Shown: positions 50,721 to 59,195, counted from the first letter of the stretch. The stretch: DNA of 64,000 nt from Kutzneria sp. CA-103260 (GCF_018263855.1 NZ_CP073318.1:3906001-3970000); one strand, 5' to 3'. The notes: a model not told the origin generated them from the sequence alone. Program-made: numbers and translations.

Positions 50721-51383
50721 CTAGACCCAGGAATGGGTCAGCGCGGCCACCTCCTTGCGGTGCCGCGCGCCGAGCTTCTCCAGGATGTTGTGCACGTGGT
50801 TCTTGACCGTGCACAGCTCGATGCCCAACTGCCGGGCGATCTCGCGGTTGGCCATGCCCAGGGCGATCAGGTCGACGATCTCCCGTTCACGCTCGGTCAG
50901 CCGCGCGGTCGGCCGCACGTGCTCGCGATCCGACAGCACGGCGACCCGGCGCAGCAGCCCGGCGACGATGAGCGGCGAGCACACCGCCTCGCCCTTGGCG
51001 ACGTGCCGAACCGTCGTCACCAGGTCGCCCAGCGAGCCCTCACGCGGGACGTAGCCGGCGATTCCCGCCTCCGCGCAGGCCAGCACGTGCGACTGGGTCT
51101 CCGGCACGGCCAGCGCGACCACCTTCACCGACGGTGTGCCGCGGGCCATCGCCCGCGCCGTCTCCAGGCTGTCCAGCAGCGACATGTCCAGCAGCACGAT
51201 GTGCGGCCGGAACCGGGACACGCCGGCCAGCCCCTCGCGGCCGTCCTGCGCGGTGCCGACCTCCTCGATGTCCGGCAGCCGGGCCAGGATCTCGGCCAAT
51301 CCCTCCCGGTACAGCCGGATGCCCGTCACCACGAACAGGCGCAACAGTTCCGGCGCTGCCGGTCTTCGTGACTCCACGCGCAT
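50721..51383 (-). CDS. LuxR-family response regulator upstream of the eCIS operon
   Basis: 220 aa from ATG 51383. A receiver domain (residues 13-125) has the phospho-acceptor Asp in HIVLLDMSLLDS, but the acidic pair of strand 1 is replaced (FVVTGIRLYREGL). The C-terminal HTH is classical LuxR (LTEREREIVDLIALGMANRE, VKNHVHNILEKLGARH). No histidine kinase gene is near. With its own terminator and the operon just downstream, it is the obvious candidate regulator of the injection system; the target is inferred. Confidence 0.87.
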   Translation of the reverse strand: MRVESRRPAAPELLRLFVVTGIRLYREGLAEILARLPDIEEVGTAQDGREGLAGVSRFRPHIVLLDMSLLDSLETARAMARGTPSVKVVALAVPETQSHVLACAEAGIAGYVPREGSLGDLVTTVRHVAKGEAVCSPLIVAGLLRRVAVLSDREHVRPTARLTEREREIVDLIALGMANREIARQLGIELCTVKNHVHNILEKLGARHRKEVAALTHSWV

Positions 51384-51557
51384 GTGACGCTTCCCCCAAC
51401 CCCCGTTGGCGAGGTCAGGCGTCCGTCCCCCGAACGCCCCGTCACAGCCGCCCGTTCCCCTTCGAGAGCGGCCGAACCCCATCGAGTGTGCCGCAACAGT
51501 CACGGTTCCAGAAGCGATCGGGCTGCGGCGCACGGGTGAACCGCCATCCGCGAGCGT

Positions 51558-52526
51558 TCACGTCAGCCGTGTGTCGGCAACTGCCCCGAGCACTCGGCCC
51601 AGCCATTCGGTGCGCGTGCGCCGGGCCGCCTCGGACAGCCGCGCTTTCGGGTACATTGCGTCGAATCCGTGGCAGCCGCCGGCCCACACGTGCAGTTCGG
51701 CCTGACCGCCGGCGGCCCAGATCCGGCTGGCGTACGCGACGTCCTCGTCCCGGAAGACCTCGGCCGTGCCGACGTCGATGTACGTGGTGGGCAGACCCGA
51801 GACATCCTCGGCCCTGGCCGGCGAGACGTAGCCGGAGACGTCCGTGTCGCTCGTGTCGCCGAGCACCGACCGCCAGCCGAATTCGTTCATCTCCCGCGTC
51901 CAGACGCCAGGATCGCCGGAATACTGGCGACTTGAGGCGCTGTTGTTGCGGTGGTCGAGCATCGGGCAGACCAACACCTGGGCGGCGATGGCCGGGCCGC
52001 CGCGGTCGCGGGCCAACAGGACTGTCCCGGCGGCGAGGCCACCGCCGGCGCTGGTGCCGGCGACGATGACGCGATCTGGATCGATGCCCAACTCGTCGGC
52101 GTGCTCGGCGATCCAGACCAGACCGTGGTAGCAGTCCTCGACCAGGCTGGCGCCGCTGAACTCCGGCGCCAGCCGGTAGTCCACGGAGACGACGATCGCG
52201 CCGAACGCATCGAGCCAGTCGAACGGAATGTCGATCTGCGCGAAGCGATCGCCCATGACCATGCCGCCGCCGTGAATCCAGTAGACGCATGGGGCTGCCG
52301 TGCCCGTGGCTTGAGCGGGCGTGAAGACCGACAGCGGCAGTCGCGGGTTGTCCGGGGTGGCGATGGTCAGTTCGCGGTGGTCGACCTCCCGGCCGTCGAG
52401 CACGGCGGCGACCGGCATCGACGAGTACGGGCGGATCTCGGGCAGCACCTCGCGGCTGAGCTCCGACCGGAGCGGAATGGTGGCGAGCAGCGCGCTCAGC
52501 TCGGGGTCGAGGGCGGGACGGGACAT
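51558..52526 (-). CDS. HSL-family alpha/beta-hydrolase (esterase)
   Basis: 322 aa from ATG 52526. The oxyanion-hole motif HGGGMVMGD near residue 83 and nucleophile elbow GTSAGGGLAAG near residue 155 define the hormone-sensitive-lipase family. The Asp is in YIDVGTAEVFRDED and the His in GGCHGFDAMYP. No signal peptide. It follows a monooxygenase-like gene by 29 bp, probably a two-gene operon. Substrates in the family are short-chain esters. Confidence 0.92.
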   Translation of the reverse strand: MSRPALDPELSALLATIPLRSELSREVLPEIRPYSSMPVAAVLDGREVDHRELTIATPDNPRLPLSVFTPAQATGTAAPCVYWIHGGGMVMGDRFAQIDIPFDWLDAFGAIVVSVDYRLAPEFSGASLVEDCYHGLVWIAEHADELGIDPDRVIVAGTSAGGGLAAGTVLLARDRGGPAIAAQVLVCPMLDHRNNSASSRQYSGDPGVWTREMNEFGWRSVLGDTSDTDVSGYVSPARAEDVSGLPTTYIDVGTAEVFRDEDVAYASRIWAAGGQAELHVWAGGCHGFDAMYPKARLSEAARRTRTEWLGRVLGAVADTRLT

Positions 52527-52555
52527 CGGCGGATTCCTTTTCGCTGGGGCCGGTC

Positions 52556-52861
52556 TCAGAACGCGGCCTTGCCGCCGACGGGCACGAAGTCGGTGTACGG
52601 GGACGAGTCGGCGACCAGCGGCTGGAGCCGCGCGACCAACTCCTGAGCGGGCTCGGTGGCGAAGAACCGGCTGTGCGCCTCCTGGCTGGTCCAGCCCTCG
52701 ACGACGTGGATCAGGTCCGGGTTGCCGGCCGAGCGGCTGACCAGGAAGACGACGCAGTCCTCGTGCGGCAGGGAGGGTGCGCCGAGCAACAGCTTGACCA
52801 GGGCGTCGCCCTGGCCGGGGTGAGCGGTGATGGTGGCACTGAAACCGTGGGTGGCGATCAT
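52556..52861 (-). CDS. Antibiotic-biosynthesis-monooxygenase-like (ABM) protein
   Basis: 101 aa with the ABM ferredoxin-like fold: GFSATITAHPGQGDALVKLL, CVVFLVSRSAGNPDLIHVVE and GWTSQEAHSRFFATEPAQEL. Stand-alone ABM proteins range from quinone-forming monooxygenases to stress proteins, so the reaction is open. Located upstream of the esterase on the same strand. Confidence 0.85.
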   Translation of the reverse strand: MIATHGFSATITAHPGQGDALVKLLLGAPSLPHEDCVVFLVSRSAGNPDLIHVVEGWTSQEAHSRFFATEPAQELVARLQPLVADSSPYTDFVPVGGKAAF

Positions 52862-52975
52862 CGTGGATTCTCCTCAGCGGCGATCTGTCGACCACTCAAC
52901 AAAACCACGTTGACCTGCGGAAACAATAGAATCATCCGGGCCGGTCCTTGCCTGATCCGCCCACCGTGGCGAGGA

Positions 52976-53884
52976 TCAGTGGTCCTGGACCGTGGCCACC
53001 TGATCGAAGAGACTGTCGCCGGTCCGCTCCACGGCGACCGTGGCCACGGCGCTGCACACCACCACCATCGCGATCACCGCGACCAGCCAGGGGCGAGATC
53101 CGGGGCTTGGCGACAGCAACGCACGGACCCGGCGGGGCACCTGACCGCCGGTCGCCGCCGGAGTCAGCGGCCGGTTTTTGTTGTCGTGCCTCAGCAATGC
53201 GACGCGGGCGACGGTCCGGGCGACGAGGCGGCGGTCCCCGGTCCGCTGGGCGGCATCCTCGTCGGCCCAGCGTTCGACGGCGTGCCGGACGACGTCGAAA
53301 GTGTTTCGCAGCAGGGGGTTCACCGCCTCGGCCAGGTCGGCCAGCAGCAACAGCCAGGCGTGCCCGTGCCGCAGGTGCGCCCGCTCGTGGGCGATCACCA
53401 CCCGTTGCTCGGCCGGCGTCAGCGCCGCCAACAGCGCCGAGGTCACCACGATCAGCCCGCCCGGCGAGGGCGTGGCGAAGGCATCGGGCCGGTCGCTGTC
53501 CACCACGACCACCGTGGCCGCCGCACCGCGATTGGCCCGGCGGACATCGACCATCGCCCGGCCACGGCGGATCACCCGGACCAGCAGCCGGAGTCCGACG
53601 ACAACCAGCAGCACCGAACAGCCGACACCGACGAAGTCCGGCACCGGGTTGGTGGCACCGAGCTCACTCGGCGACCATTCGGCCAGCCAGGCAACCACGG
53701 GCGCCTGTCCGAGCCAGGTCAGGGCGAGCACCGCCAGCACGAGCCCGGTCGAGCCGGCCACGATGACGCTCCCGGCCACCAGCGCCCACGCGCCGATCGC
53801 CGGCGGCAGGCGGTCGCCGAGCCACGGGGCGACCGCCGTGAACACCAACATCGCCGCGAGCGCGGCCAGGGCCGAGACCGTCAT
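52976..53884 (-). CDS. M56-family membrane metallopeptidase (BlaR1-like, no sensor domain)
   Basis: 302 aa with hydrophobic segments near residues 1-20, 35-60, 85-105 and 270-290. The zinc motif HERAHLRHGH is in a cytoplasmic loop, and Glu in ERWADEDAA is the third ligand. M56 proteins cleave the partner BlaI repressor when triggered. The penicillin-binding sensor domain of BlaR1 is absent, so the signal is not a beta-lactam bound there. It overlaps the BlaI gene by 4 bp. Confidence 0.88.
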   Translation of the reverse strand: MTVSALAALAAMLVFTAVAPWLGDRLPPAIGAWALVAGSVIVAGSTGLVLAVLALTWLGQAPVVAWLAEWSPSELGATNPVPDFVGVGCSVLLVVVGLRLLVRVIRRGRAMVDVRRANRGAAATVVVVDSDRPDAFATPSPGGLIVVTSALLAALTPAEQRVVIAHERAHLRHGHAWLLLLADLAEAVNPLLRNTFDVVRHAVERWADEDAAQRTGDRRLVARTVARVALLRHDNKNRPLTPAATGGQVPRRVRALLSPSPGSRPWLVAVIAMVVVCSAVATVAVERTGDSLFDQVATVQDH

Positions 53885-54234
53885 CGTTCCAGCAGACTGC
53901 GGAGCAGGTCCTCGTCGCCGGGGCTGAGCCCGTCGACGAACCGGGTCAGCACCGTGGCCCGGTCCACGTCCTCGTCACCGAGGAGCACGGCCATGCGACG
54001 GGCGGTGAGCCCGGCCGCGTCGTACGGCGCGGAGTACGCGTAGCCGCGGCCGGACGGCTCGCGGGTGATCTCCCCCTTGTCGTACAGCCGGGAGAGCACG
54101 GTCAGCACCGTGGTGTAGGCGAGGTCGCCGCCGAGGACGTCCCGCACCCGCGCCGGGGTCATCGACTCCCCGGCCGCCGCGAGCACGGCGTGGATCTCTC
54201 GTTCCAGGCCACCCTTGGTCCGACGGGACATCAC
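53881..54234 (-). CDS. BlaI/MecI/CopY-family repressor
   Basis: 117 aa. The winged helix spans SMTPARVRDVLGGDLAYTTV, then LSRLYDKGEITREPSGRGYA; the C-terminal dimer region is short. It is co-transcribed with the M56 protease (ATGA overlap) and is divergent from the DMT-type gene. Two BlaI-type TACA-N4-TGTA palindromes lie immediately upstream, so it should be autoregulated. Cleavage by the M56 protein is the family's known release mechanism. Confidence 0.92.
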   Translation of the reverse strand: MMSRRTKGGLEREIHAVLAAAGESMTPARVRDVLGGDLAYTTVLTVLSRLYDKGEITREPSGRGYAYSAPYDAAGLTARRMAVLLGDEDVDRATVLTRFVDGLSPGDEDLLRSLLER

Positions 54235-54242
54235 TCACCTCC

Positions 54243-54254
54243 TACACCATTGTA
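54243..54254. promoter_or_regulatory. BlaI-type operator 1
   Basis: TACA-CCAT-TGTA, 9 bp upstream of the BlaI start and extended on the right as TGTAGTAG. A -35-like TTGACG (54260-54265) for the divergent gene follows. Confidence 0.7.
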
Positions 54255-54273
54255 GTAGATTGACGCCGTCTAC

Positions 54274-54285
54274 TACACGACTGTA
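54274..54285. promoter_or_regulatory. BlaI-type operator 2
   Basis: TACA-CGAC-TGTA, 31 bp centre to centre from operator 1. Its right half overlaps a -10-like TGTAGA (54282-54287) spaced 16 bp from TTGACG. It would therefore block the promoter of the DMT-type gene. Confidence 0.68.
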
Positions 54286-54298
54286 GAGGAACCTCTCC

Positions 54299-55138
54299 GT
54301 GACCTGGCTGGCCATCGCCCTCGCCGCGGCCGGCGCGTGCTGCTTCGCGCTCGCCGCCTGGCTGCAGCAGGCGGCCGTCCGCACCGCTGTGGACGCCGAC
54401 GGCCTGCGCCTGTCCGGCTGGCTGCGGATGGTGCGGGCCCCGCGCTGGCTGTCCGGTTTCGGCCTCACCGGGCTCGGCGCCGGCCTGCACGCCTGCGCCC
54501 TGGGGCTCGCGCCGCTGACCGTGATCCAGCCGGTCGGCACGGTCGCGATCGCCCTGACCACCGTGCTCGCCGTCCGTTCCACCGGCGGCCGGCTGACCCC
54601 GTCGACCTGGCTCGCGGTGGCCGCCAGCACCCTTGGCGTCGGGATCTTCGTGCTGTTGGCGGCACAGCGAACCGCGATGCCGCCCCTGTCGGCGGCCGCC
54701 GATGTGCGGGCCGGCATGGTGACCGCGGTCGGCGTTGCCGCGCTCGGAGCGATCGGCGCGGTCACCGGCGGTCGGGTCCGCTGCCTTGCCTACGCGGCGG
54801 CGGCCGGCATGGCCTACGGACTGGTTTCCGTGTACGTGCACACCATCGCCGTCGGCTACCTACACCCGATCGCGGTGGTCGGACTGCTCGCCGCGCTGCC
54901 GGTCGGCCTGTGGTTCGTGCAGCACGCCTACGCCGCCGGGCCGCCGCAAGTCGTGATCGCCTGCCAGACCGTGGTCGACCCCATGCTCGGCGTCGGTGTC
55001 GGGCTCGGCCTGCTCGGCGAGGCCAGCAGCCTGCACCGCTCCACCGCGATCACCCTTGCCGCGTGCGGAATCGTGGCCGTCGTCGGAGTGGTCCTCCTCG
55101 CCCGTGAACACGTCCGTCCACAGTGGAGTCGCTCGTGA
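54299..55138 (+). CDS. DMT/EamA-type multi-spanning membrane protein
   Basis: 279 aa from GTG 54299 with GAGGA at 54286-54290. About nine or ten hydrophobic segments, and the internal repeat layout of small-molecule exporters (IQPVGTVAIALTTVLAV, PQVVIACQTVVDPMLGV). Substrate unknown. It is divergent from blaI, under BlaI operators, and translationally coupled to DedA (GTGA overlap), which points to an envelope-stress or lipid role. Confidence 0.82.
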   Translation: MTWLAIALAAAGACCFALAAWLQQAAVRTAVDADGLRLSGWLRMVRAPRWLSGFGLTGLGAGLHACALGLAPLTVIQPVGTVAIALTTVLAVRSTGGRLTPSTWLAVAASTLGVGIFVLLAAQRTAMPPLSAAADVRAGMVTAVGVAALGAIGAVTGGRVRCLAYAAAAGMAYGLVSVYVHTIAVGYLHPIAVVGLLAALPVGLWFVQHAYAAGPPQVVIACQTVVDPMLGVGVGLGLLGEASSLHRSTAITLAACGIVAVVGVVLLAREHVRPQWSRS

Positions 55139-55740
55139 GTCTGGAGTTCCTGTCCGCCTCGTTCTGGCTGAGCAGCCTCGGCGTGCTGGGCATTCTGATC
55201 GTCACCTTCGCCGAAACCGGCCTGCTAGTCGGGTTCTTCCTGCCCGGCGACTCGCTGCTGTTCACCGCCGGAGTGCTGTGCGCCACCGGGCACCTGTCGC
55301 TACCGCTGTCGTTGCTCGCCGCCGTCGTCGGCGCGCTGGCCGGGGCTCAGGTCGGCTTCGAGATCGGCCGGCGTGGCGGCCGAGCGCTGTTGGCCCGCAG
55401 CCGCAATCCGCACCTGGCCAAGGGAGTCGTGCGCGCGGAGGAGCTGTTCCAGCGCTACGGCCACGGCCGGGCCATCGTGTTGGCCCGGTTCATCCCGATC
55501 GTCCGCACCGTGCTGAACCCGCTGGCTGGCATCCTTTCCGTGCCCACCAGGACGTTCACGCTGTGGCAGGTGCTCGGCGGTCTGCTGTGGACGGTCGGCG
55601 TGACCCTCGCCGGCTACGCCCTCGGGGCCGTCATCCCCGGCATCGACCAGTACCTGCTGCCGGTCATCGCGCTGATCGTCGTGGTGTCGCTCGTCCCGAT
55701 CGGCCTGGAACTGTGGCGTTCCAGGCAGCGTCAGGCCTGA
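55135..55740 (+). CDS. DedA-family membrane protein
   Basis: 201 aa from GTG 55135, inside the stop of the previous gene with GGAG at 55125-55128. ETGLLVGFFLPGDSLLFTAG and FQRYGHGRAIVLARFIPIVR, then NPLAGI, are DedA signatures with the conserved Glu, Asp and Arg. DedA proteins are lipid-carrier transporters in the cytoplasmic membrane; some act on undecaprenyl phosphate. Operon member under BlaI control. Confidence 0.93.
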   Translation: MSLEFLSASFWLSSLGVLGILIVTFAETGLLVGFFLPGDSLLFTAGVLCATGHLSLPLSLLAAVVGALAGAQVGFEIGRRGGRALLARSRNPHLAKGVVRAEELFQRYGHGRAIVLARFIPIVRTVLNPLAGILSVPTRTFTLWQVLGGLLWTVGVTLAGYALGAVIPGIDQYLLPVIALIVVVSLVPIGLELWRSRQRQA

Positions 55741-55760
55741 ACCAGTCGAAAAGGAACGGT

Positions 55761-56546
55761 ATGTCACAGAATTCCACCGTGTCGGGCGACCTCGCGCCAC
55801 ACGGCAGATCGGTCCGCGCCCTGCGCGTGCCGGAGCTCACCGCGTTCTTCTGGATCGCCAAGGCGCTGTCGACCGCGTTGGGCGAATCCTCTTCGGACTA
55901 CCTGGTGAACACGCTCGCGCCGGTGCCCGCCGTGCTGTTGGGCTTCGTCGCCTTCGTGGCGTCGCTGGTGGTGCAGTTCGCGATGCGGCGTTACCGGGCC
56001 TGGGCCTACTGGTTCGCGGTGGCGATGGTGGGTGTGTTCGGCACGATGGCCGCCGACGTGCTGCATGTGGGATTTGGCGTGCCCTATGTGCTTTCCACCG
56101 CGCTGTACGGAATCGCCCTGCTTGTGGTGTATGTGGTGTGGTTCCGGGTGGAGCGCACGTTGTCGGTGCACACCATCGACACGTGGCGTCGCGAGATGTT
56201 CTATTGGGCCGCCGTGGTGGCCACCTTCGCGCTGGGCACCGCCGCCGGCGACCTGACGGCCGTCACCCTGAACCTGGGCTACGCGGGGTCGATCGCCCTG
56301 TTCGCGGTGGTGATCGCCATCCCCGCCGCCGGTTACCGCTGGGGGCACTGGAACCCGATCTTCTGCTTCTGGTTCGCCTACGTGGTCACCCGGCCGCTGG
56401 GCGCTTCGGTGGCCGACTGGCTGGGCAAGCCCACCGACGTCGGCGGCGCGGGTCTGGGCAGCGGACCGGTGAGCCTGGTGCTGACCGCCCTCATCGTGGC
56501 CATCGTCGGGTATCTGGCCGTCACCAAGCGAGATGTCCAGCGCTGA
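55761..56546 (+). CDS. COG4705-type multi-spanning membrane protein
   Basis: 261 aa from ATG 55761 with AAGGAA upstream. Eight or so hydrophobic segments and conserved repeats (FFWIAKALSTALGESSSDYL; MFYWAAVVATFALGTAAGD; FWFAYVVTRPLGASVADWL). This matches the membrane proteins annotated as COG4705, whose function is not established. It follows DedA by 20 bp in the same operon. Confidence 0.82.
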   Translation: MSQNSTVSGDLAPHGRSVRALRVPELTAFFWIAKALSTALGESSSDYLVNTLAPVPAVLLGFVAFVASLVVQFAMRRYRAWAYWFAVAMVGVFGTMAADVLHVGFGVPYVLSTALYGIALLVVYVVWFRVERTLSVHTIDTWRREMFYWAAVVATFALGTAAGDLTAVTLNLGYAGSIALFAVVIAIPAAGYRWGHWNPIFCFWFAYVVTRPLGASVADWLGKPTDVGGAGLGSGPVSLVLTALIVAIVGYLAVTKRDVQR

Positions 56547-56608
56547 GGACAGCCAGGGCCGGTTCACGTCGCGTTCAGCTCGGGGACACCATCGTCGTCT
56601 AGAACTTC

Positions 56609-56620
56609 TACGCCACTGTA
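56609..56620. promoter_or_regulatory. BlaI-type operator 3
   Basis: TACG-CCAC-TGTA, one mismatch from the TACA half-site. The flank (TGTAGTAG, then TTGACG) matches operator 1 over about 24 bases. It lies 26 bp upstream of the secreted phosphodiesterase start, so BlaI probably regulates that gene too. Confidence 0.62.
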
Positions 56621-56645
56621 GTAGTTGACGATGGGAGTGCGACGT

Positions 56646-58229
56646 ATGCACAGAACGCCCTTGGTGGTCGCGGCGGCGGTCAGCCTGCTCGCGGCCTCGG
56701 TCGCGCCGGCGACGGCGGCGCCCCGGGACCGGCACGTGCTGCTGATCTCCGTGGACGGCCTGCACGCCACCGATCTGGCCTGGTATGTGCGTCAACACCC
56801 GAATTCCGCGTTGGCCAAGCTGACGCGGGACGGTGTCGACTACTCGCATGCGAAGACCCCGGTGCCGTCCGACTCCTTCCCAGGCATGGTCGGCCAGCTC
56901 ACCGGCGGCGACCCGGCCACCACCGGCATCTACTACGACGCCACGTACAACCACGCGCTGCTGCCGGCCGGCACCACCACCTGCGCGGGCGCGAAGCCGG
57001 GGGCCGAGGTCGACCTGACCGAGGACCTGGACAAGGACAAGACCGCGCTGGACGCCGGGCAGGGGCTGGCCGGCCTGCCGAACTCCATCCTCGGCATGAC
57101 CGGCCAGCCGCAGGCGTTGATCCAGCCGTCCGCGCTGCCGGTGGACCCGGCGACGTGCAAACCGGTGCAGCCCAACCAGTATCTCAAGGTCAACACCGTC
57201 TTCGAGGTCGCCCGCGCCGCCGGTCTGCGCACCGCGTGGTCGGACAAGCACCCGGCCTACGCGATCCTGAACGGCCCGTCCGGCACCGGCATCCAGGACC
57301 TGTTCACGCCGGAGATCAACAGCAACGTCGGGTCCGGCGACTGGACCACCGACAACAACGCCACCCGGCAGTACGACCACTACAAGGTATTGGCCGTGCG
57401 CAACGAGATCGACGGCTACGACCACAGTGGAGCGACCCGCGTCGGCACGCCGGCGGTCTTCGGTCTGAACTTCCAGACCGTGTCCACCGCGCAGAAGCTG
57501 CCGGCCGGTGGCTACCTCGCCGACGGCACGCCGGGTCCGCTGCTGTCCAGCGCCCTCGACTCGGTCAACAGTGAGATCGGCTCGCTGACCGCCGAGCTGG
57601 CCAAGCAGCACCTCACCGACCGCACCACGATCATCCTGTCCGCCAAGCACGGCCAGTCGCCCACCGACCCCACGGCGCTCACCCGCATCGCCGACGGTCC
57701 CCTGCTGGACGGTCTGAACGCAGCGTGGAAGGCCGCGCATCCGGGCAGCGGCGACCTGGTGGCGTACTCCACCGATGACGACGCGATGTTGTTGTGGCTC
57801 AACGACCGCTCGGCCGGCGCGTTCGACTTCGCGCAGCGCTACCTGCTGGCGCAGAACGGCACCGGCAACGGCATCACCGGCGCGGCCAAGCCGTTCACCG
57901 CTTCCGGCCTGGCGTCCGTCCACACGGGACCGTCCTACTTCCACACCGCGGCCGGCGATCCTCGCGTGCCTGATCTCGTCGGCGTCGCCCAGTACGGCGT
58001 GGTCTACACCGGCAAGAAGTCGAAGATCGCCGAGCACGGCGGGGCCGCTCCCGACGACCGCGACGTCGCCCTGGTCGTCTCCGGCGCTGGCGTGTGCGAC
58101 CACCAGACGGTGGACGCGCCCGTGACCACGACGCAGATCGCCCCCACCATCCTCACCCTGTTGGGGCTCAACCCGAACACCTTGCAGGCGGTGCGGATCG
58201 AGCACACCCGTCCGCTGCCGCGGGCGTAA
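56646..58229 (+). CDS. Secreted alkaline-phosphatase-superfamily phosphodiesterase (NPP-like)
   Basis: 527 aa from ATG 56646, with GGGAG at 56633-56637. Signal peptide to about residue 24. The metal/nucleophile regions of nucleotide pyrophosphatase/phosphodiesterases are present: HVLLISVDGLHATDL, PVPSDSFPGMVGQLTGGDPA, and AWSDKHPAY, IILSAKHGQSP. The nucleophile is probably the Ser or Thr in that PSDSFPG block. Acts outside the cell on phosphate esters. Preceded by a BlaI-type operator and by the DMT/DedA/COG4705 operon. Confidence 0.87.
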   Translation: MHRTPLVVAAAVSLLAASVAPATAAPRDRHVLLISVDGLHATDLAWYVRQHPNSALAKLTRDGVDYSHAKTPVPSDSFPGMVGQLTGGDPATTGIYYDATYNHALLPAGTTTCAGAKPGAEVDLTEDLDKDKTALDAGQGLAGLPNSILGMTGQPQALIQPSALPVDPATCKPVQPNQYLKVNTVFEVARAAGLRTAWSDKHPAYAILNGPSGTGIQDLFTPEINSNVGSGDWTTDNNATRQYDHYKVLAVRNEIDGYDHSGATRVGTPAVFGLNFQTVSTAQKLPAGGYLADGTPGPLLSSALDSVNSEIGSLTAELAKQHLTDRTTIILSAKHGQSPTDPTALTRIADGPLLDGLNAAWKAAHPGSGDLVAYSTDDDAMLLWLNDRSAGAFDFAQRYLLAQNGTGNGITGAAKPFTASGLASVHTGPSYFHTAAGDPRVPDLVGVAQYGVVYTGKKSKIAEHGGAAPDDRDVALVVSGAGVCDHQTVDAPVTTTQIAPTILTLLGLNPNTLQAVRIEHTRPLPRA

Positions 58230-58237
58230 CGATCGAC

Positions 58238-58269
58238 GGCGGTGCCCGGCGCGTCGGCCGGGCACCGCC
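58238..58269. terminator. Bidirectional hairpin terminator
   Basis: A perfect 13-bp stem (58238-58250 with 58257-58269) and a six-base loop between the converging stops of the phosphodiesterase (58229) and SGNH hydrolase (58275) genes. Confidence 0.72.
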
Positions 58270-58274
58270 CAGGA

Positions 58275-59195
58275 TCAGTTGGCGCCGGCGAGGTGTTCCT
58301 CGACGATGCGGGCGAAGTTCTGCTCGCCGAGCCAGGTCGGGTGCAGCGGCACGATGCCCAGCGTGGTGCCGGGCACGACGACGTTGACCCAGTTCTGGGT
58401 GAGGTGGCAGCCGTCGTGGCCGACGCCGGGCGCGATGAAGTCGACGTATTCGGCGTTGTGCTGCGCGGCAACGGTTTTGGTCACCTGGCCCAACTGGTTG
58501 ACCAGGCCCTGGATGTAGTCGGCGTCGCGCGCCCACACCGGCTGGAGCGGGTAGCAGCCGCCGGGCTGGATGTAGTTGGCGTAGCTGGTGATCAGGATGC
58601 GGGCGTGCGGGGCCTTCTGGTGCACCACGTCCAGCACGTTGGCCAGGCGCGGGGCCTCCGCGGCGACCGCCTCCGCACCCTGGTCGACACCGCCGGCGGT
58701 CTCGGTGTCCTTGCACGACGTGCCGTGCGGTTCGGGCAGGACGTTCAGGCAGGTCAGGGCAAGGGTGGCCAGCCCGAGATCGTTGGCGCCGATGGAGATC
58801 GTCACCAGCGTGGTGGACGGCGTCACCGCACCGATCTGGAGCGGAACACTGGGACTGGTCGGCAGGTACGGCTTCTGCGGCGTGGTCAGGATGTTGTCGG
58901 TCGTCGCGCTGCTACAGGTGACGTCACGGAAGGTCTTGGCGTTCAACGCCTTCGCCACCAGGTGGGCGTAGTCCACACTGGACTGGAAGCACGGGTCCAG
59001 GTGGTACCCGTCCTGCGGCAGCAGCAGCGGGCCGGCGGCGAACGAGTCGCCCAACGCCACGTACTCGGAGTTGAGCGGCTCCTCGGCCGCGCTGGCCACC
59101 GCTGAGGAGGTGGCCAGCAGCGTGCCGAGCGCGGCCACCACCGCGAGGCCCCGACGCCGGAAAAACGACACGACAGTAGACAAGGGGCCTCCCAC
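58275..59195 (-). CDS. Secreted SGNH/GDSL-family hydrolase
   Basis: 306 aa from GTG 59195; TTG 59183 is a possible alternative. After a signal peptide (RRRGLAVVAALG core) comes the GDSL block YVALGDSFAAGPLL with the nucleophile Ser, then ISIGANDLGLATL (block III Gly/Asn) and a C-terminal Asp/His pair (DGCHLTQNWVN-type; HPTWLGEQNF). Six Cys suggest disulfides. Likely an extracellular lipase or esterase. Divergent from TetR, with two palindromes in the gap. Confidence 0.9.
   Translation of the reverse strand: MGGPLSTVVSFFRRRGLAVVAALGTLLATSSAVASAAEEPLNSEYVALGDSFAAGPLLLPQDGYHLDPCFQSSVDYAHLVAKALNAKTFRDVTCSSATTDNILTTPQKPYLPTSPSVPLQIGAVTPSTTLVTISIGANDLGLATLALTCLNVLPEPHGTSCKDTETAGGVDQGAEAVAAEAPRLANVLDVVHQKAPHARILITSYANYIQPGGCYPLQPVWARDADYIQGLVNQLGQVTKTVAAQHNAEYVDFIAPGVGHDGCHLTQNWVNVVVPGTTLGIVPLHPTWLGEQNFARIVEEHLAGAN

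Noticed and set aside
54299..56546. A long second plus-strand frame running through the DMT, DedA and COG4705 genes
   Set aside because: Arg-rich shadow frame; the three chosen frames have clear membrane segments and start-stop coupling.
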